From positions 1-24,481 of the IMG/VR virus record IMGVR_UViG_3300030012_002202: 24,481 nt of DNA; one strand, 5' to 3'. Made by a program: the position numbers and the translations under genes. The notes beneath the pieces were generated by a model. It was given only the letters and a program-made list of their open reading frames with translations, did no database searches and was not told the origin of the DNA. Below are positions 18,755 through 24,481 of the stretch, piece after piece (position 1 is the stretch's first letter; every line of letters starts with the position of its first letter). The stretch is from a virus.

Positions 18755-19018
18755 TTAACATTTCCATCTACGCCTTGCGGCTTTTCCTCTGGGGCCAGTC
18801 CAGTTTTTAGATCTGGCACAGAAGCTCTTGCGCCTTTTGGCAGCCTTGCTGCCTGGCTTTACCTTGCCGGTCACTGGCGCTTTTAGTTTGCTGCCTGTAG
18901 CCCGGTTGTATTTGGCACGGCCTTTTGCTGTGAGGCCGCCACCCTGTTTGACCGAGCGCTTTTCACCGCGCCCGACAGACAGGTTTACAGATTTCTTTTT
19001 TGTCTTTGCCTTAACCAC
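18755..19018 (-). CDS. Small basic protein, DUF6321-like
   Basis: An 87-aa protein with a GTG start at 19018, overlapping the muramidase stop codon. It contains KKKSVNLSVGRGEKRSVKQG, then GGLTAKGRAKYNRATGSKLK, a SKAAKRRKSFCARSKNW piece and RGKAARRRWKC. This is the conserved layout I remember for DUF6321 proteins of marine phages: GGGLTAKGRAKYNRATGS..LK.PV, RRKSFCARM/S and a C-terminal (R)KW.C. Two cysteines (CAR and the terminal C) could bind a metal. Function unknown; strongly basic, so nucleic-acid binding is likely. Confidence 0.75.
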   Translation of the reverse strand: MVKAKTKKKSVNLSVGRGEKRSVKQGGGLTAKGRAKYNRATGSKLKAPVTGKVKPGSKAAKRRKSFCARSKNWTGPRGKAARRRWKC

Positions 19019-19544
19019 GGGCTAGCTCTATTGCTTGCTCAAGTGTTTCTTCATTGCGTCGCGTCCAGCCCTTGCCAAATGTCTCAAATGTTTTGAGGCG
19101 CTCATAGAAAGCCTGGCGCCGGCTGTACATATCTGTAATGAGTTTCTCTGCATCCTGAGCTACGATAGCGTTCAGCGTCATTGGGCCTATGCTGCCGTCA
19201 GCTGTGACGCCGATAATCTTTTGCAACGTGCGAGCTGACCGACCGACGCCGCTGTTCACAGCCCAGTCAAACACAGACCAGTCCAGCCCAGCTGGCAGCT
19301 TGTCGCCAGCTACCCGGTTCCAATATTCCTCGCGGTAAATCGCTGCGACGTGATTGTCTGGAATGTTCCGCATGGTTTCTTCTGTGACAACCGGCTCGCT
19401 GTCCACTGTCTCGGACAGCCACTTTTCATAGACCTTGGCCGTGATGCCTTTGTTGGTCATGCCGCCCGGATCGTCTGGGTGATTTACGAACCCGCCCTCG
19501 TGGTGTAGCAGCCAGGCCAGGCATTGCTCAAAGTTACCCTTCAT
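19011..19544 (-). CDS. Endolysin: GH108-type N-acetylmuramidase
   Basis: A 177-aa protein with LLHHEGGFVNHPDDPGGMTN and KGIT at residues 12-34, the GH108 signature with catalytic Glu16. The rest of the domain includes YREEYWNRVAGDKLPAGLDW. The C-terminal part (ADGSIGPMTLNAI near 115-127) fits the PG_binding_3 region that usually follows GH108. It cleaves the glycan backbone of peptidoglycan. No signal peptide is visible, so export depends on the holin encoded just upstream (ATGA overlap). The active-site Glu is present and the length is typical, so it should be active. Confidence 0.9.
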   Translation of the reverse strand: MKGNFEQCLAWLLHHEGGFVNHPDDPGGMTNKGITAKVYEKWLSETVDSEPVVTEETMRNIPDNHVAAIYREEYWNRVAGDKLPAGLDWSVFDWAVNSGVGRSARTLQKIIGVTADGSIGPMTLNAIVAQDAEKLITDMYSRRQAFYERLKTFETFGKGWTRRNEETLEQAIELARG

Positions 19545-19945
19545 TTAGGTTTCCTATTTGCTAGCGCGCCGAGCCCCGCCTTGCCTATGCGGTATCCAAA
19601 GCTGGCGCTGATGGATATGTAAAGACAGTTGGCAAACCAGGGCGGCGTGTGCTCGTCCAGGAAAATGAAACCGTTCTTCACATATTCTTGTGTCCATGGC
19701 AGGAAGCAGGCGACCAGAATCGAGCCAAAAATTATGACCCAAAATTCGTCTTTCCAGCTGCTTTCCATTTGCCTGGTCAGCTGCTGTTCCATAAGCATTG
19801 TGCTGGTTGCCTCGGTCTCGTAGACCTTTGCCTCAGCTTTTTTCATGGCGACCTTTGCTTCGGTCTCTGCAGCTTTCTGTGCAGCCTTCGACTTGAACCA
19901 GCCGCCGGCCAGCTCAATAGCTGGGCCAATAAGCATATTAATCAT
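19541..19945 (-). CDS. Holin, multi-span type
   Basis: A 134-aa protein: an N-terminal amphipathic/hydrophobic helix (MINMLIGPAIELAGGWF), a long Ala/Glu/Lys helix (18-60), then WKDEFWVIIFGSILVACFLP (first strong membrane span about 69-84) and a second span around 103-119 (FANCLYISISASFGYRI). The WKDE motif just before the first span and the Gly/Ala-rich C-terminus fit the three-segment phage holins of the GTA/marine-phage kind. It lies directly before the endolysin, with ATGA overlaps at both ends, so it forms the core lysis pair. Confidence 0.75.
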   Translation of the reverse strand: MINMLIGPAIELAGGWFKSKAAQKAAETEAKVAMKKAEAKVYETEATSTMLMEQQLTRQMESSWKDEFWVIIFGSILVACFLPWTQEYVKNGFIFLDEHTPPWFANCLYISISASFGYRIGKAGLGALANRKPK

Positions 19946-20151
19946 TCTTCAACGAACCCCACGATATGGCCGTCCTGCAATTTCACCTTCAGCTCTTTGC
20001 AACTCCATTTGTTGTCAAAGCTGCTGGTGTAGCCGACGTTCCGTTTAATTTTTCTTTTGACCGCCAGGCACTGTGATAGTGAGTGATAAGGTGTATATTC
20101 TACACGTTCTCCACCCATAACCAGCAGCAAGACAAAGGTAACTTCAATCAT
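19942..20151 (-). CDS. Small exported or membrane-anchored protein, lysis cassette
   Basis: A 69-aa protein with a very hydrophobic N-terminus (MIEVTFVLLLVMGG) that could be a short membrane anchor, followed by RVEYTPYHSLSQCLAVKRKI and a polar domain with two cysteines (SQC and SCK) that could form a disulfide in the periplasm. I remember similar proteins in marine phages without assigned function. It overlaps its neighbours (8 nt upstream, ATGA downstream). A role in outer-membrane lysis or in holin control is possible. Confidence 0.6.
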   Translation of the reverse strand: MIEVTFVLLLVMGGERVEYTPYHSLSQCLAVKRKIKRNVGYTSSFDNKWSCKELKVKLQDGHIVGFVEE

Positions 20152-20539
20152 CGCCGTTTCGCATTTTCTCTATGTTGGTTTCTATGGCAACAATTCGCGC
20201 CGTCAGGAAGTCTAGAGTTAATCGTTGTTGCTGATCATGTGGCGCGCGGCCTTCTTCTATTTCCGTCTGTAGTTTCTCTAGCTCTCCGCTTAAATGCTCC
20301 AGTAGGAGATATTGTTCTTGGTCAGCCGGGAGGCTTCCCATCTCACCGCGCGGCCACTTTATTACAAAATTTTTGTTATGCTCTACATCAGCTTCCATCA
20401 TCGTGATGCTGGTCTCAATCTGGTTCAGTCTTTCGATGATTCCGAAATAAGCCCAGGTTGCTAGCGACGCAGCTGCTACCATGCTGATGATGTTTCTGAG
20501 CGGTAGTGCGACCTCAGTATTTTCGCTGAGTTTTGGCAT
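20144..20539 (-). CDS. Single-span membrane protein with long coiled coil, spanin-like topology
   Basis: A 131-aa protein: polar N-terminus, one membrane span at about residues 13-34 (PLRNIISMVAAASLATWAYF), then a long helical domain with heptad character (ERLNQIETSITMMEADVEHN; GELEKLQTEIEEG; FLTARIVAIETNIEKMRNG). Between the helices is FVIKWPRGEMGSLPADQEQY, a conserved-looking loop. The N-in, single-span, coiled-coil layout is that of an inner-membrane spanin subunit, but no lipoprotein partner is visible nearby, so the name is only tentative. It is coupled by TGATG to the gene before. Confidence 0.6.
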   Translation of the reverse strand: MPKLSENTEVALPLRNIISMVAAASLATWAYFGIIERLNQIETSITMMEADVEHNKNFVIKWPRGEMGSLPADQEQYLLLEHLSGELEKLQTEIEEGRAPHDQQQRLTLDFLTARIVAIETNIEKMRNGDD

Positions 20540-20754
20540 CAGCCTTTCTCAGAATTGATCCAAACGGCAAGCGACCCAGTGGCGGCACCTGTGACCACAG
20601 AAATGAGAGCTGCCCTTTCAGCTGTCGTTTCCTCGACCGACAAACCAGTGAACCAAAAAATGCAGTACATATAGACGCCGGTGAAAACCAACATCATGAA
20701 CCGGGGCAAAATTTTTAGCTCCAGCATTTTGCGAGCTATACTTTCCACACTCAT
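20539..20754 (-). CDS. 71-aa two-span membrane protein (holin-like)
   Basis: The start codon overlaps the preceding stop (TGATG). Two hydrophobic segments are seen: about 15-36 (ILPRFMMLVFTGVYMYCIFW) and 47-65 (ALISVVTGAATGSLAVWI), separated by an acidic turn (SVEETTAERA) that should face the periplasm or cytoplasm as in two-span holins. It ends in a short polar tail. Small two-span proteins of this size beside an endolysin cassette are often holins or antiholins, and the window already has another holin candidate, so this could be the antiholin or a second holin. Confidence 0.6.
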   Translation of the reverse strand: MSVESIARKMLELKILPRFMMLVFTGVYMYCIFWFTGLSVEETTAERAALISVVTGAATGSLAVWINSEKG

Positions 20755-21200
20755 CAGTCAAACATTCCTTTCAACCAAGCCACCCAAGCAACGAGGCCGG
20801 CTATCATTGAGGCTATTAACAGGGCGGCAAAACCGAACCCCAGCATTTCGATAATCTCTGCGCGTCTGCGCTTGGCTAGCTCTTCCTGCACCCGGCGCTC
20901 TTTGCGCGCGTTTGCCTGGAACCGCTGCCAGTCATTCCACAAGCCAGGCCGGCCTGCGTATATCATTATCTGCTTAAGCTGCTCTTCTTGTGAGCGAATC
21001 TTTTCAAGCGCTATGAACTCTTCTAAGTCAGATGTTCTTACACCAGACTTTTTCTTTTTGTTACCTTTACGCTGTAGTTCTTCTTTGGCAATGACAAAAT
21101 CAGATATAGCCCGACCGGCCTTAGCCAGATCGCCGGTATTGCTAATAGTTTTTTTGATAATAGCAAAAGCGGCATTGGCGGCTGCGAGCTCAGCAAGCAT
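20754..21200 (-). CDS. Coiled-coil protein with C-terminal membrane anchor
   Basis: A 148-aa protein with a GCGAGGA ribosome-binding site. It starts MLAELAAANAAFAIIKKTIS, an Ala-rich helix I remember as a common opening in marine phage proteins. The middle is basic (QRKGNKKKKSGVRTS) and then helical (LEEFIALEKIRSQEEQLKQI), with GRPGLWNDWQRFQANARKER near residues 83-102. The last 30 residues form a membrane span (GFGFAALLIASMIAGLVAWV). Function unknown. It belongs to the lysis/tail-end operon and may be a virion or membrane-associated protein. Confidence 0.65.
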   Translation of the reverse strand: MLAELAAANAAFAIIKKTISNTGDLAKAGRAISDFVIAKEELQRKGNKKKKSGVRTSDLEEFIALEKIRSQEEQLKQIMIYAGRPGLWNDWQRFQANARKERRVQEELAKRRRAEIIEMLGFGFAALLIASMIAGLVAWVAWLKGMFD

Positions 21201-21221
21201 CGGCGTATCCTCGCAGTTTGA

Positions 21222-21395
21222 TTAGACTAATTTAAAGATGATGCCAGCCATGCTGCCTATCATGGTAGCAGCTGTGCCAATCAAGATAGCTTCCAGCCGC
21301 TTGATGCGAATGATCGTTTCTTTCCACCGCTCAGCACAGACCGCCTCATGCGTGTCTATCTGAGACTTGACCTCGTGGATATTCGGGCGAGACAC
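21222..21395 (-). CDS. 57-aa one-span protein (XhlA-like layout), GTG start
   Basis: A short gene whose GTG start overlaps the preceding TAG (TAGTG). The product begins MSRPNIHEVKSQIDTHEAVC, with a helical, charged N-terminal half (AERWKETIIRIKRLEA), then one hydrophobic span (ILIGTAATMIGSMAGIIF). This 'charged helix plus C-terminal membrane span' layout is that of XhlA/hemolysin-type lysis accessory proteins of phages. No specific motif proves the family. Exact start-stop coupling on the upstream side and the open frame support that it is translated. Confidence 0.6.
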   Translation of the reverse strand: MSRPNIHEVKSQIDTHEAVCAERWKETIIRIKRLEAILIGTAATMIGSMAGIIFKLV

Positions 21396-21574
21396 TAGCC
21401 AGCCTTTTCGATTGTTAACTCGCCAGCATCAATTTTAGCTTGGATGTCATCAGGCAAATTGTCTTTGTTGTTTCGCAACCATTCTTGAAAAATTACATCT
21501 ACGCCAATGCAACTTCTTTTACCGTCACCATAAATGGTCACACCTTCTGCGGTATCAACAATCGAATAACTCAT
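21395..21574 (-). CDS. 59-aa protein directly after the tail fibre gene
   Basis: The ATG at 21574 overlaps the tail fibre stop (ATGA), and the TAG is shared with the next GTG start. The product starts MSYSIVDTAEGVTIYGDGKR and includes CIGVDVIFQEWLRNNKDNLP and DDIQAKIDAGELTIEKAG. It is soluble, acidic and compact, with no membrane span. Small genes just downstream of fibre genes are sometimes fibre-assembly chaperones, but there is no motif evidence for that here. Confidence 0.6.
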   Translation of the reverse strand: MSYSIVDTAEGVTIYGDGKRSCIGVDVIFQEWLRNNKDNLPDDIQAKIDAGELTIEKAG

Positions 21575-22701
21575 AACTCAGCACTCCAAGCTAAAAAAGA
21601 ATCAGCAGACTTTGCTTGTATTACACCCGCTTGCCCCTGTGTCACACTATTACTCGCATAAGGAAATCTAACAAATGATGTATTTAATGACGCACGAACA
21701 AAAGTAGGAACTGAATTACAAGTTACATTTACGCCAGCAGTTAAAGATCCGTAATCTGTTGCTGTACCAGTTGTTTCCACGGCTGTTGGTATGCTCCTCA
21801 TTGTAACAGGAAAATGGCAAATGGCATCACTTCTTGAGGAGCTATTACTGTTACAACTAGCATATCCACTCGCAGTAGAGCCAGGTGAAAGCTTATAATA
21901 ATACCGCTGACACCTTCTCAACTCATCCCCAAATGACCGATGCTCAAATGGTGTGGCCTGTTCACCTACTTCAAGCTGTACGCCTGTGAGGAAAAAGTTC
22001 CCTGTCTGTCCAGCAAGATTAACTTGGTCGCTAAACATAAAATCATCTGTTGCAGTATAAGCCCCCCAGCCAGTGTGAGGAGTTCCATGATAATCTGACC
22101 CGCCAGCTAAAGGAAAGAATATGATTAATCCAGAAGCATTTGTATTTGCAAAACCACCAGATTGGTCTCCATCAATGGTAATTGTTATTTTTTCCCAAGT
22201 ATTAGCAGAGGAAACTGTGTAAGCCTGTAAATTAGAGCGAACATTAGTGGCGTCATAAAATAGTACAGAATGTTTCCCAGCTAAAGGAGATTTAACAAAA
22301 AAAGATAAAGTTATACTTTTTGCTGATGAAGTTCCAAAACCTAAATGTTGAAGATTTTGACCCTCAATTCTTTGGTCAAGGTACATTACTTCATCTGACC
22401 CTATTGCGCTTTCTGCTGTCGTAATAGCAATTTTCAAAGAATTGGAAAAACCTTCACCAGAGGGTGTGTCAGTATCTTGGTTTACAGCGACAACTAATTC
22501 GTCAAAATTTGTTGATTTTACAAACTGAAATCTATCTACCGTATAACCAGTTCCAGTTGTCGTAGCATTTCTCTGGTTAACCTGCATCGCACCATTGATA
22601 ATCAGATTTTTGTTTGCATTAAATGCGGCATCAGCAATTTTGTCGGTGGCTATCGTCGAGCCAGTGCCGAGGAGATTTGCGAGGTTTCTTGAATTTCCCA
22701 T
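21571..22701 (-). CDS. Tail fibre / receptor-binding protein, marine-phage type
   Basis: A 376-aa protein with AAGGAG before the ATG. The N-terminal region has ADAAFNANKNLIINGAMQVN, the NLIINGAMQVNQR motif widespread in marine phage tail fibres. A beta-rich carbohydrate-binding-like domain follows (residues about 60-245), then the conserved TGVQLEVGEQATPFEHRSFG and DELRRCQRYYYK (about 240-270). The C-terminal 100 residues are Ser/Thr/Ala/Val-rich, probably the receptor-binding tip. Base composition is clearly more AT-rich than in the capsid genes, indicating recent exchange. It is the last large gene of the tail module. Confidence 0.8.
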   Translation of the reverse strand: MGNSRNLANLLGTGSTIATDKIADAAFNANKNLIINGAMQVNQRNATTTGTGYTVDRFQFVKSTNFDELVVAVNQDTDTPSGEGFSNSLKIAITTAESAIGSDEVMYLDQRIEGQNLQHLGFGTSSAKSITLSFFVKSPLAGKHSVLFYDATNVRSNLQAYTVSSANTWEKITITIDGDQSGGFANTNASGLIIFFPLAGGSDYHGTPHTGWGAYTATDDFMFSDQVNLAGQTGNFFLTGVQLEVGEQATPFEHRSFGDELRRCQRYYYKLSPGSTASGYASCNSNSSSRSDAICHFPVTMRSIPTAVETTGTATDYGSLTAGVNVTCNSVPTFVRASLNTSFVRFPYASNSVTQGQAGVIQAKSADSFLAWSAEL

Positions 22702-22713
22702 AACTATCTCTCC

Positions 22714-23244
22714 TTAAATCTCATATGAAACATGGGCAGAACCACCTGTAAAAGAATCCCCACTATCCTCAACAGTCAGGCCAGTTATAGGCGCAGATAA
22801 AACAACAAAATTACCATTCATAGCTTGCCCACCGCCTTGATTATAGCCATAATGTTGCCAAAGAGCTGAACCAGAATATTTAAAATCAGAAACCCTAACT
22901 AGCTCTAAAAGCCCAGAATGAAAAACTCCTGAACCCCAATTCCCTATTACCGATAGAAAAAGACCACTTTGAGCGCCTGCATTAGTATCATGCTGGGAAT
23001 CAGAATCTGCATTATCAAAGCCATAATGAAAGACATGATTGTAACTTGCACTAGTTATTGTTGAGCCATTTACTCTCACTCTGAATTGTAGAGTGGCACT
23101 AGCTTTTACTTGCGATAGTGTTAATCTTATTATCTTTGCATTTCTTGGTATGCCATCTATATTTTGAGAAGTTGCACTGCTCAAATCTCTTATTGGCAAT
23201 TCACCATACATAGTGCGATGAGTAGAACCTATTAATCTAGACAT
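22714..23244 (-). CDS. Tail fibre accessory / distal fibre protein
   Basis: A 176-aa protein starting MSRLIGSTHRTMYGELPIRD with an ATG overlapping the previous stop (TAATG). Beta-rich, with Gly, Ser, Asn and aromatic residues (VFHYGFDNADSDSQHDTNAG; SALWQHYGYNQGGGQAMNGN), which suggests a surface-exposed trimeric fibre or lectin-like domain. No cysteine; no catalytic motif seen. It lies between two other fibre-type genes in the AT-rich segment, so it probably belongs to the receptor-binding apparatus. Not matched to a named family. Confidence 0.6.
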   Translation of the reverse strand: MSRLIGSTHRTMYGELPIRDLSSATSQNIDGIPRNAKIIRLTLSQVKASATLQFRVRVNGSTITSASYNHVFHYGFDNADSDSQHDTNAGAQSGLFLSVIGNWGSGVFHSGLLELVRVSDFKYSGSALWQHYGYNQGGGQAMNGNFVVLSAPITGLTVEDSGDSFTGGSAHVSYEI

Positions 23245-23609
23245 TAGGAAATTTCCTCGTAAGAAATAATAATCATCAAATCACTTGCAGCAGATGCGCC
23301 ACCCCTAATTCGTGTATCTTCTTCAAGGTAGATAACGCTATTTTTGTCAGTCAAAACAAGTGTACTTCCTGCTGGTACAGATATTGTTGTGCCAATAGAA
23401 TAATTACTTGCCGAACCATCGTTATAATAAATACTAGCATCTGCGGTGTTTGTACCGTCAATGTTGCTAATAAGAATTGTATTAACCTTAAACACCTTTC
23501 CTGACGATGCCGCATTGACAAGAATATCTGTGGTAAGTGTTGTAGTTAAAGCTGCCGCGTGTGTTTTAGCGGTGATGGTTGATACGTTTACTATGTTTGG
23601 TGCGGCCAT
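23244..23609 (-). CDS. Small beta-rich fibre-associated protein
   Basis: A 121-aa protein with a good ribosome-binding site (GGAGG, about 8 nt) 4 nt after the large fibre gene. It begins MAAPNIVNVSTITAKTHAAA and has a Thr/Ser/Ile/Val-rich beta pattern (LISNIDGTNTADASIYYNDG; ISVPAGSTLVLTDKNSVIYL; YEEIS at the end). I remember small proteins of this look in marine phage tail-fibre modules. A beta-sandwich joining fibre segments is plausible; no catalytic residues are visible. Confidence 0.6.
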   Translation of the reverse strand: MAAPNIVNVSTITAKTHAAALTTTLTTDILVNAASSGKVFKVNTILISNIDGTNTADASIYYNDGSASNYSIGTTISVPAGSTLVLTDKNSVIYLEEDTRIRGGASAASDLMIIISYEEIS

Positions 23610-23613
23610 TGGA

Positions 23614-24481
23614 TTAACCTCCGAATACTATTGCCATTGCGATTGACTTGCCCATTGTGGCGACAGAGGCGCCGTTTACCTGAACGTCTGTGGTTGCGTT
23701 TAATGTGCCTGTTACAGTGACGCTAGAAGCGAATGTGCCGCCTGATGCCTTGGACACAGTGTCAGCGACAGTGAATGATTTAAATGCAAAGATGACAAGC
23801 TCGTCATTTAGAGCTGCTCCGCTGTCAAGCACGACTGAGGAGCCGTTGGTGGCCGTGAACTCATCAGGATCAAGCACAGCGCCGTTCATCATTACGATGA
23901 GGTTGTTCGCTGTATAAGATAGCGTAGCGCCATTATCATCCGTGCTGGTAAATGTCTGCTGCCCTGCGCTTGCAGTGAACTCAAATATTTCCATGCTAGA
24001 CTGGGCAGCAGCTGATGCCGCAATCCAAGCAGCTCCCGAGTACACCCGCATCTCTTGGTCTGTCGAATTGAAATACAACATTCCACTGGACAGCGCACCA
24101 TTGTCATTGTCCGTGCTAGGGCCGTCTAGGCTGCTGTCAAAGGCGCCATATACACCATAACCTTGAAACACTACCGCTGTGCCAGACCCAGCGATTGTTG
24201 CCACATGCGAGATGGTCACAGTTGTCCCAACTACGCTGAGCACGTTTGCCTGGTTAGGTATGCCGGTAGCTTGCACGTTCTGCCCAATTTCAATGCCGGT
24301 AGCGTCAGCGACAGTGATTGTTGAGCCGCCAACAACCCAGGTGCCTGTGGTTGACGCATTGCTAGCTGTATCTGTGTCAGCCATCGTGCCAAGGTATTTA
24401 TCGTCGAAGCCGTCAAGCGCTGCTGCCAGAGAAGCAGCTGACGCCGCAGCTGCAGTCTGCGAGGCCTGAGCGGCCACCACG
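23614..24481 (-). CDS. Tail fibre protein, N-terminus cut by window edge
   Basis: The frame is open to the right edge, so the N-terminal part, which should attach to the tail, lies outside; about 289 codons are visible. It opens with an Ala/Ser-rich coiled-coil (QASQTAAAASAASLAAALDG), then DDKYLG and, after an inserted beta-rich stretch (about 75 residues, Thr/Val/Gly-rich), the familiar SLDGPSTDNDNGALSSGMLY and FNSTDQEMRVYSGAAW fibre motif. Next comes EIFEFTASAGQQTFTSTDDN with MMNGAVLDPDEF, a repeat type common in marine phage fibres. The C-terminus is Thr/Val/Ser-rich. Overall this is the shaft of the main fibre. Confidence 0.75.
   Translation of the reverse strand, partial: VVAAQASQTAAAASAASLAAALDGFDDKYLGTMADTDTASNASTTGTWVVGGSTITVADATGIEIGQNVQATGIPNQANVLSVVGTTVTISHVATIAGSGTAVVFQGYGVYGAFDSSLDGPSTDNDNGALSSGMLYFNSTDQEMRVYSGAAWIAASAAAQSSMEIFEFTASAGQQTFTSTDDNGATLSYTANNLIVMMNGAVLDPDEFTATNGSSVVLDSGAALNDELVIFAFKSFTVADTVSKASGGTFASSVTVTGTLNATTDVQVNGASVATMGKSIAMAIVFGG

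Noticed and set aside
21571-22701. Variable region of a diversity-generating retroelement, expected by analogy with BPP-1
   Set aside because: No reverse transcriptase, template repeat or C-type-lectin motif is visible in the window. The fibre C-terminus is simply Ser/Thr/Asn-rich.
1-24481. CRISPR arrays, insertion sequences or transposases
   Set aside because: No regularly spaced 20-40-bp repeats, no transposase-like protein and no terminal inverted repeats were seen on either strand.

Overview
The window is one continuous stretch of a temperate, short-tailed (podovirus-like) phage genome. No bacterial chromosomal gene is visible. The likely host is an aquatic, probably marine, alphaproteobacterium. 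This rests on remembered family resemblances: the lysis and tail-fibre proteins and the tiny Lys/Arg-rich proteins look like those common in marine phages, while the portal, Bbp19-like protein, coat, cement-like protein, tail tubular A and stabilisation-type tail protein follow the order known from BPP-1-like temperate podoviruses. Genes are packed with ATGA, TAATG and TGATG overlaps.

Layout, left to right. (1) 1-9163, minus strand: virion and packaging genes, transcribed terS, terL, two small proteins, portal, Bbp19-like, scaffold, a small linker gene, coat, cement-like protein, tail tubular A, and a large tail protein cut by the left edge. (2) 9359-12262, minus strand: an early leftward operon headed by a Cro-like gene, then VRR-NUC nuclease, zinc-ribbon protein, DNA methyltransferase and a run of small genes ending in a DUF6362-like protein. 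(3) 12263-12351: divergent control region. (4) 12352-16318, plus strand: a repressor-like gene, then a recombination operon (PD-(D/E)XK exonuclease, small membrane protein, winged-helix protein, probable annealing protein, excisionase-like protein), closed by a bidirectional terminator. (5) 16348-17731, minus strand: tyrosine integrase and an 84-aa gene. (6) 17732-18172: attP, with a tRNA 3' end, its terminator and clustered short repeats. (7) 18173-21574, minus strand: four tiny basic proteins, GH108 muramidase, holin and several small membrane proteins. (8) 21571-24481, minus strand: an AT-rich tail-fibre module, cut by the right edge.

How it fits together. Read leftward on a circular map, fibres, lysis genes and basic proteins lead into attP. 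The tail gene at the left edge would continue, through an unseen remainder, to the fibre at the right edge. Since attP is whole and has phage genes on both sides, the molecule is the excised, circular or virion form and not an integrated prophage. Lysogeny is served by the repressor/Cro pair, integrase and excisionase candidate. No DNA polymerase, helicase or primase was recognised here, so replication probably leans on the host plus the exonuclease/annealing pair.

The points most worth a second look are the attP architecture and a similarly phased repeat pair between terS and terL, the cluster of basic mini-proteins, the shared C-terminal motif of the two terL-portal linker proteins, an iteron-like repeat cluster at 9.9-10.0 kb, and RNA hairpins placed at ribosome-binding sites or leaders. 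Family names are from memory of sequence motifs; no search was run.
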